DNA from: Bactrocera neohumeralis
Lineage: Eukaryota; Arthropoda; Insecta; Diptera; Tephritidae
DNA length: 64,000 bases
Reading direction: 5' to 3'
Assembly (NCBI RefSeq): GCF_024586455.1
Contig: NC_065921.1
Span: 65,287,528 to 65,351,527, forward strand
Position 1 is the first letter of the stretch; every line of letters begins with the position of its first letter. Shown here one piece after another: positions 59,595-64,000 of the stretch. A model generated the notes under the pieces. That model made no database searches. It had not been told where the DNA came from and saw only the letters and a list, made by a program, of their open reading frames with translations. A program made the translations under genes and the position numbers.

Positions 59595-60915
59595 TATCCA
59601 CTCATTAATTTCGAGTATAAAAATAAAATTTATTTTTTAAAAAATTTATTAAAATTTTATGATGGTACTAGTCTCCAGGGTTGCATCTTCTTACGACTTA
59701 GACAATACCCCGTATTGTTATTAACGTTCACAGAGCAAAGAGCAATTTTTACAATAGCAACAAAGGTAATATTGTTGCAATAGCGACCACACAACGTACC
59801 ATACATAACTGTAATTTCTAACAGTAACAATGATGGCATAAATTTGAACAAAGAGATTGCAATGTAACGGAGCGTGGTGCAATTTTTATGGTTTGCTCAT
59901 ACTTGCTTTGTGTTTCTCCATCCTCTTTTGATTATCGAATTTCACGAATCATATATTGCATTTTGCTCGTGCTATGCGCACCAACTGTACTACATATGTA
60001 ACCTCGCTCATGTTTGCTGGGTGGAATATCTCTATGTAGATAAGTATATTTGTACGTATTTGTTGTTGTAGTAAAACGCGATGTCGGGACAGAAAAATTA
60101 TTCAAAGCTTGCTTATGTTAGCTTTTGTACCCATGCAAGAAAAAAGCTCTACAAAGTCGAATTTTCGTTAAACCTTTTTTCATAAGAGCAACTTGGAACC
60201 GAGGGATTGAATACTTGAACTGAAATATAACTAAAATACACGAAAATATAATGATACCGCTGTTAAATTTCAAACTCAAACTTCCTGATTTTGAGTTTTA
60301 AGCAAAAAGTGCTGATAAAGACTTCTTTTAAGCGTGTACATAAATCTATAAAAATCCGGTTAATCCAGCATCAAATACAGTCCCGAATAGAACTTCAGGT
60401 ATAGACAGAGAAAGAAAGAGATGAAAAGCAAAAATCTCCCATGTCATATTTGAATGTTATATCCAATCTCTAACGAGCAGTCATACTACGACATATACGT
60501 TTTCTGAATTTTTTTAATATACTTAAGATTTGTCGAAGCTTATAAGAAGTTCTCAGAACTATATTAGTGAATTTAAAAGTTGTGAACTTTGACTTTCCTT
60601 AATCCTTTAATATGTTATTTATTTCATTTGTGCCTAACTCATCTTGCAGAGTATGTGTGAAGTATACAAGTATATCATATTTTTTTTTAGTAGAAGGAAG
60701 CTGGAGTGCGGAACTTTAATCCTCTAAAAGTAACCTACTCCCAACTCATATCTCTCCCACGCCTCGCTAATTTCCGCCAAATTTTCTACCAAAAACCTAC
60801 CGCCAAAAGAAGTTTTTAATTACTCCCTTACATTTGAGAAACGAGGTCATTGAAAAAATGAGTATGGAATTGGAACAGATATATTCTAAAGCATCCATGT
60901 CCACTTAGTCTTTGG
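59595..60915. other. No gene seen
   Basis: AT-rich. No recognisable feature. Confidence 0.4.
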
Positions 60916-60919
60916 GTTA

Positions 60920-61740
60920 GGCGGATGTCTAGGTCCCCATGTTGTCTATCAATTCGCGAATGGGTGTGCGGTATTTGTCTGTGGGTTCACAGTCCTTTGG
61001 CTGAGGTTTGCCACCGTTACTGCCACATTGTAATGATTTTGGTTCTCTCCTCTGTTTTTTTACGCCGACAGACGGCTCTAATAGCTGGTCCAATCGCGCG
61101 AATTCATCTTCCTGAATGTCAATGGACGGCATACTAGTAATAACTTCAGCAGCGTCGCTTGATATCTTTCGGAAAGCACTCGTTTCTCGGAAAGCAGTTA
61201 GCCTATGTAAATCATTTATTTGTTTTGCATATGCTTTTATATCGAGTGCCTGTATCTATATTGGTGCTGAATACAATATTACTGAACTCATTGCTTTTGC
61301 TATTAAAGCTCGTTGGCTGGAATCCACACAGCCCCTATAAGCCATCATTCTTGATAGATCACTATATATTTTGTTTGCTTTAGCCGAAGTTCCTTAAATT
61401 TTAATTTGGAAACCAGTACTACTCCCAGCTACTTCAGCTGCGGATGTGAAATAATGCCGTATTCTCCTATGGTGAGTGATAGCCTTTCTTCCACCTTCCT
61501 TGTACTTATGAACAAGACTTCCGTTTTTTACTCAGCCAACTCTAAACTCATAGTAGCAAACCATTGACGTATACAATTTGTGCTATCATTGGATTTGAGC
61601 CGAAAGTCGTCCAGATGTTTAGCGACCGCTACCACTGTGAGGGCATCCGCATATGCGATTCTTTTTACGTTTTTTGGTTGATGTATTCTTAACACCCGTC
61701 GCACATCAAGATAATGTGCCATATGTGTATATAAAATTTT
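60920..61740 (-). mobile_element. R1-like LINE, RT C-terminal part, degenerate
   Basis: The minus strand reads KRIAYADALTVVAVAKHLDD, then STNCIRQWFATMSLELAE, a stop, KTEVLFISTRKVEERLSLTI, VVLVSKLKF, and then in a shifted frame IKAYAKQMNDLHRLT-like sequence. It ends with SMPSIDIQEDEFARLDQLLE, QRREPKSLQCG and RTPIRELIDNM near 60929. This is the layout after the RT active site of R1-clade elements. The active site is YADA instead of YADD, so the second catalytic Asp is gone in addition to the stops and shifts. Confidence 0.65.
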
Positions 61741-62553
61741 GTTATAAAGCTGAGGAACTTATGATTCTGGTTGGTTGAAATTTAGATTGTTTGAAGTAGG
61801 AGTTTGTGTTTTTGATCTTCCAGGTAGATAGAGGTCACTATAAGGTTGCCGAATAAAGAGTTAAGCGTGCTATGGGATATGATGTTTGCAATCAGTGTAA
61901 AGACGACAGAGTTTTGTGTATATTTTTGGAAACAAAATCATCGTGTGAATGTGAGTTCTATATCCGAAAGTAGGGACTGACAAAAAAGATAACTAAAAAT
62001 ACCTTTTTCAAGAAAGATTAGAGCTAAAAGAGGTTTTTTTTTACTCTTTCGTAAGTCATCAAAGAAATGAAATGACTGAACTTCGTCTAAAAGAGAAACA
62101 TTCTAATACATTTTTAGTTATATTTGATAAGATTATATGTATTATTTTGGCAGGAATAGCAGTTTAGCTCAGAATATCAATTGTTATAGAAACAAAAAAC
62201 TAGAAGAAAGAGAGGATAAAATATTAATATAGCGCAATTTTGACTGATCTTCTTATTTAATATAAAAAAGTCTTTAGTCCTTGTAAAATTCTTTAATCAG
62301 TTAACGGCCAGCTCACAGAACATTTCTACTGAATCGAACAGAAAAAAGTTTGCTAAAATGTCTGCTAACAAATTTGTAAATAACTAGTAAATATTGCAGA
62401 AATTGTAGAGCAATTAATACAAATAACCTTTTCAGCGACACGAAAACAGAGTCTCACTATCAATACAAACAGATCGGGTGTTAGCTACGGCCGTCAATGT
62501 TAAAACTATAAACTAAGAACAGAATGAATTAAATTTGGCATCGTGACTATATA
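61741..62553. other. No gene seen
   Basis: AT-rich. No recognisable feature. Confidence 0.4.
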
Positions 62554-62555
62554 TA

Positions 62556-63481
62556 CAAGGTCCGTCGCAAAAGAAACAGGACTGTTAAAAAACAACAAAA
62601 AATTAATATATTTCAAAAGTTATATTTTTTTATTCAAAGTACTTTCCTTGTGCTTCGATACGGCGCTTAGCCCGGTCAATTCGCATTTCAAATGAGTGTT
62701 AAAGGTCATTTTTCGGAATGCTCTTGAGAATATCGGTCGTCGCCTTTTAGATAGCTGAAATGTCCTGAAACCAATGTGCTTTCTTGGGCAAATGAAGTTT
62801 TTCAAATAGGTAAAAATCACAGGGTGCCAGATCAGGTGAGTAGGGCAAGTGATTAATGGTTAATATGGAGTTTTTGTCTAAAAATCAGTGACAAGCGTCG
62901 ACCGATGACACGGCGCATTATCGTGCAACAGGCGCCAGGACCCTGCCTCACGGTATTGTGGTCGAGCACGACGAATGCGTGAAAAAAGACGCTTCATAAC
63001 ACCAAGGTAAAACACAGCATTAATCGTTTGGTCAGGTGGGACGAACTCTCGGTGTACAATACCCTCGGAATCGTAAAAACAAATCAGCATTGTCTTTATT
63101 TTTGACTTCTGAAGACGACCGACTTCTGATCATCACAGAGGTCCTCACGACCTTCCTGGAATCGCTTAAACCACTCATGCACATTACTACGGGATAGGCA
63201 CTGAGCACCATATACTTTTTTTATCATTTGAATTGTTTCAGTAAACGTTTTCCCAAGTTAAAAACAAAATTTACTATTTGCTCTTTGCATTTTACGACCG
63301 ATGACCAAAAGCTGCTGCCACTTTTTGATCGATAACATCGATTGTAGTTATCCAATTGTCTTAAAATGTTTACGAAATGTCAACAAGAGATCAAACTTTT
63401 TATTTCATATACCCACCAATAGGTGGCGCCACCAGAAACAGTTATATTTAAAAAGTTCTGTTTCTTTTGCGACAGACCTTG
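62556..63481 (-). mobile_element. DD34D mariner with well-kept TIRs, internally shortened
   Basis: The left end (caaggtccgtcgcaaaagaa) and the reversed right end (caaggtctgtcgcaaaagaa) differ at one position in the first 20. The left flank is TA; the right flank is CA where TA is expected. The minus-strand frame 63090-62878 reads MLICFYDSEGIVHREFVPPD, then YLGVMKRLFSRIRRARPQ and WRLLHDNAPCHRSTLVTDF. It continues past a TAG to a SPDLAPCDFYLFEKL-type third-Asp block and the C-terminus RIEAQGKYFE near 62634. Counting across gives 34 residues between the second and third Asp. The first-Asp region and much of the DNA-binding half are shortened or frameshifted (63100-63300). It is a different subfamily from the mariner at 29151. 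Confidence 0.8.
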
Positions 63482-64000
63482 CACATATGATCAAGAATGA
63501 ATGCAATAGAGATTGCGAGGGCTTCTTACTGTTACTTTTTTAGAATGCCTTTGACAGATAAATAGATTAGTTGGGAAAGCTTTGTTTACAATAAACGCTT
63601 GACAGGTGGTTTCAGTTATAATATAGCACGTCGTTGAGTTGTACTCTATCAATTTGATTTATGATATTTTATATTAATTTCACTTTAATTTGTAATAAGG
63701 AACTAGTTAGGAACCAAATAGAGATCGCGAAGTTAATAACCTTACATCTTAACGAGTAAAAATATATAAAAATAGGTATTTATAGATTTTGCATGGAAAA
63801 TTCATTGCAATCAACTCACAATTAAGAATAGAGGTTTCGAAGCTGCACTCGAAGAGTCTGTCTTCTCATGTTTCCAATTAGTAAAAACTTATTTTATGGC
63901 TTCCAATTTTATCACAAATCTCATAACAAAAGACCTCGTTGTTAATAAGTTCCCATGCACACTCTCGGATACTAGAAAACTGACCATAAATAGGAGTAAA
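63482..64000. other. No gene seen
   Basis: AT-rich. No recognisable feature. Confidence 0.4.

Noticed and set aside
1..64000. tRNA, rRNA, CRISPR, operon or viral genes
   Set aside because: I saw no convincing cloverleaf, rRNA block, direct-repeat array or LTR/retroviral pol motifs (protease-RT-integrase). A careful covariance-model search was not possible here.

Overview
The window looks like nuclear DNA of a higher fly, most likely a tephritid fruit fly. It is AT-rich, has almost no host coding sequence, and is packed with decayed insect transposons: mariner families DD34D and DD41D, several non-LTR retrotransposons, and two dispersed repeat families with Helitron/Helentron-like ends. I see no bacterial operon features, CRISPR arrays, rRNA or convincing tRNA.

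One host gene can be supported, on the minus strand: an SLC6-family Na+/Cl- dependent transporter of the amino-acid/glycine type. A 32-codon first coding exon (30526-30621) should splice in phase across a 13.3-kb intron to 16825-17260, which carries the hydrophilic N-terminus and TM1 with the NVWRFPY signature. That exon joins 16402-16680 (TM2, TM3 and the first EL2 cysteine). The remaining TM segments are not found down to position 1, so the next intron must exceed 16.4 kb or the locus is broken. Everything from 1 to about 30.5 kb is therefore probably intron, and 30.6-64 kb is 5' flank or 5' non-coding sequence.

Layout: 354-2290, DD41D mariner with a nested LINE. 3175-5415, family-A repeat nested with a mariner and a LINE/mariner/LINE composite that has a 14-bp target duplication. 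6819-8960, mariner scrap, then a fine-scale interleaved mosaic of a LINE and a family-B repeat, then mariner scrap. 10.5-15.99 kb, repeats A and B and a mariner. 16.4-17.3 kb, transporter exons. 17.6-18.3 kb, unidentified frameshifted coding-like segment. 22.5-23.7 kb, repeat B end and irritans-type mariner. 26.8 kb, LINE 5' end. 28.1-30.44 kb, one DD41D mariner and one nearly intact DD34D mariner, the latter 85 bp from the first coding exon. 31.8-41.2 kb, repeat B cluster with mariner and LINE remnants. 43.0-43.85 kb, a foldback MITE-like element and repeat A. 45.8-49.3 kb, mariner split by a jockey/CR1-like LINE. 51-52.6 kb, LINE fragments. 55.4-56.6 kb, mariner and LINE tail. 58.1-59.6 kb, LINE 5' half and repeat B. 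60.9-61.74 kb, R1-like LINE. 62.56-63.48 kb, mariner with intact inverted repeats.

The most interesting signals are the probable LINE 3' transduction at 4365-5310, the LINE/repeat-B mosaic at 7065-8770, the mariner that lost its first catalytic Asp by a 12-nt deletion, and the shared Helentron-like architecture of repeat families A and B. Edges of decayed elements are approximate (often within 10-50 bp).
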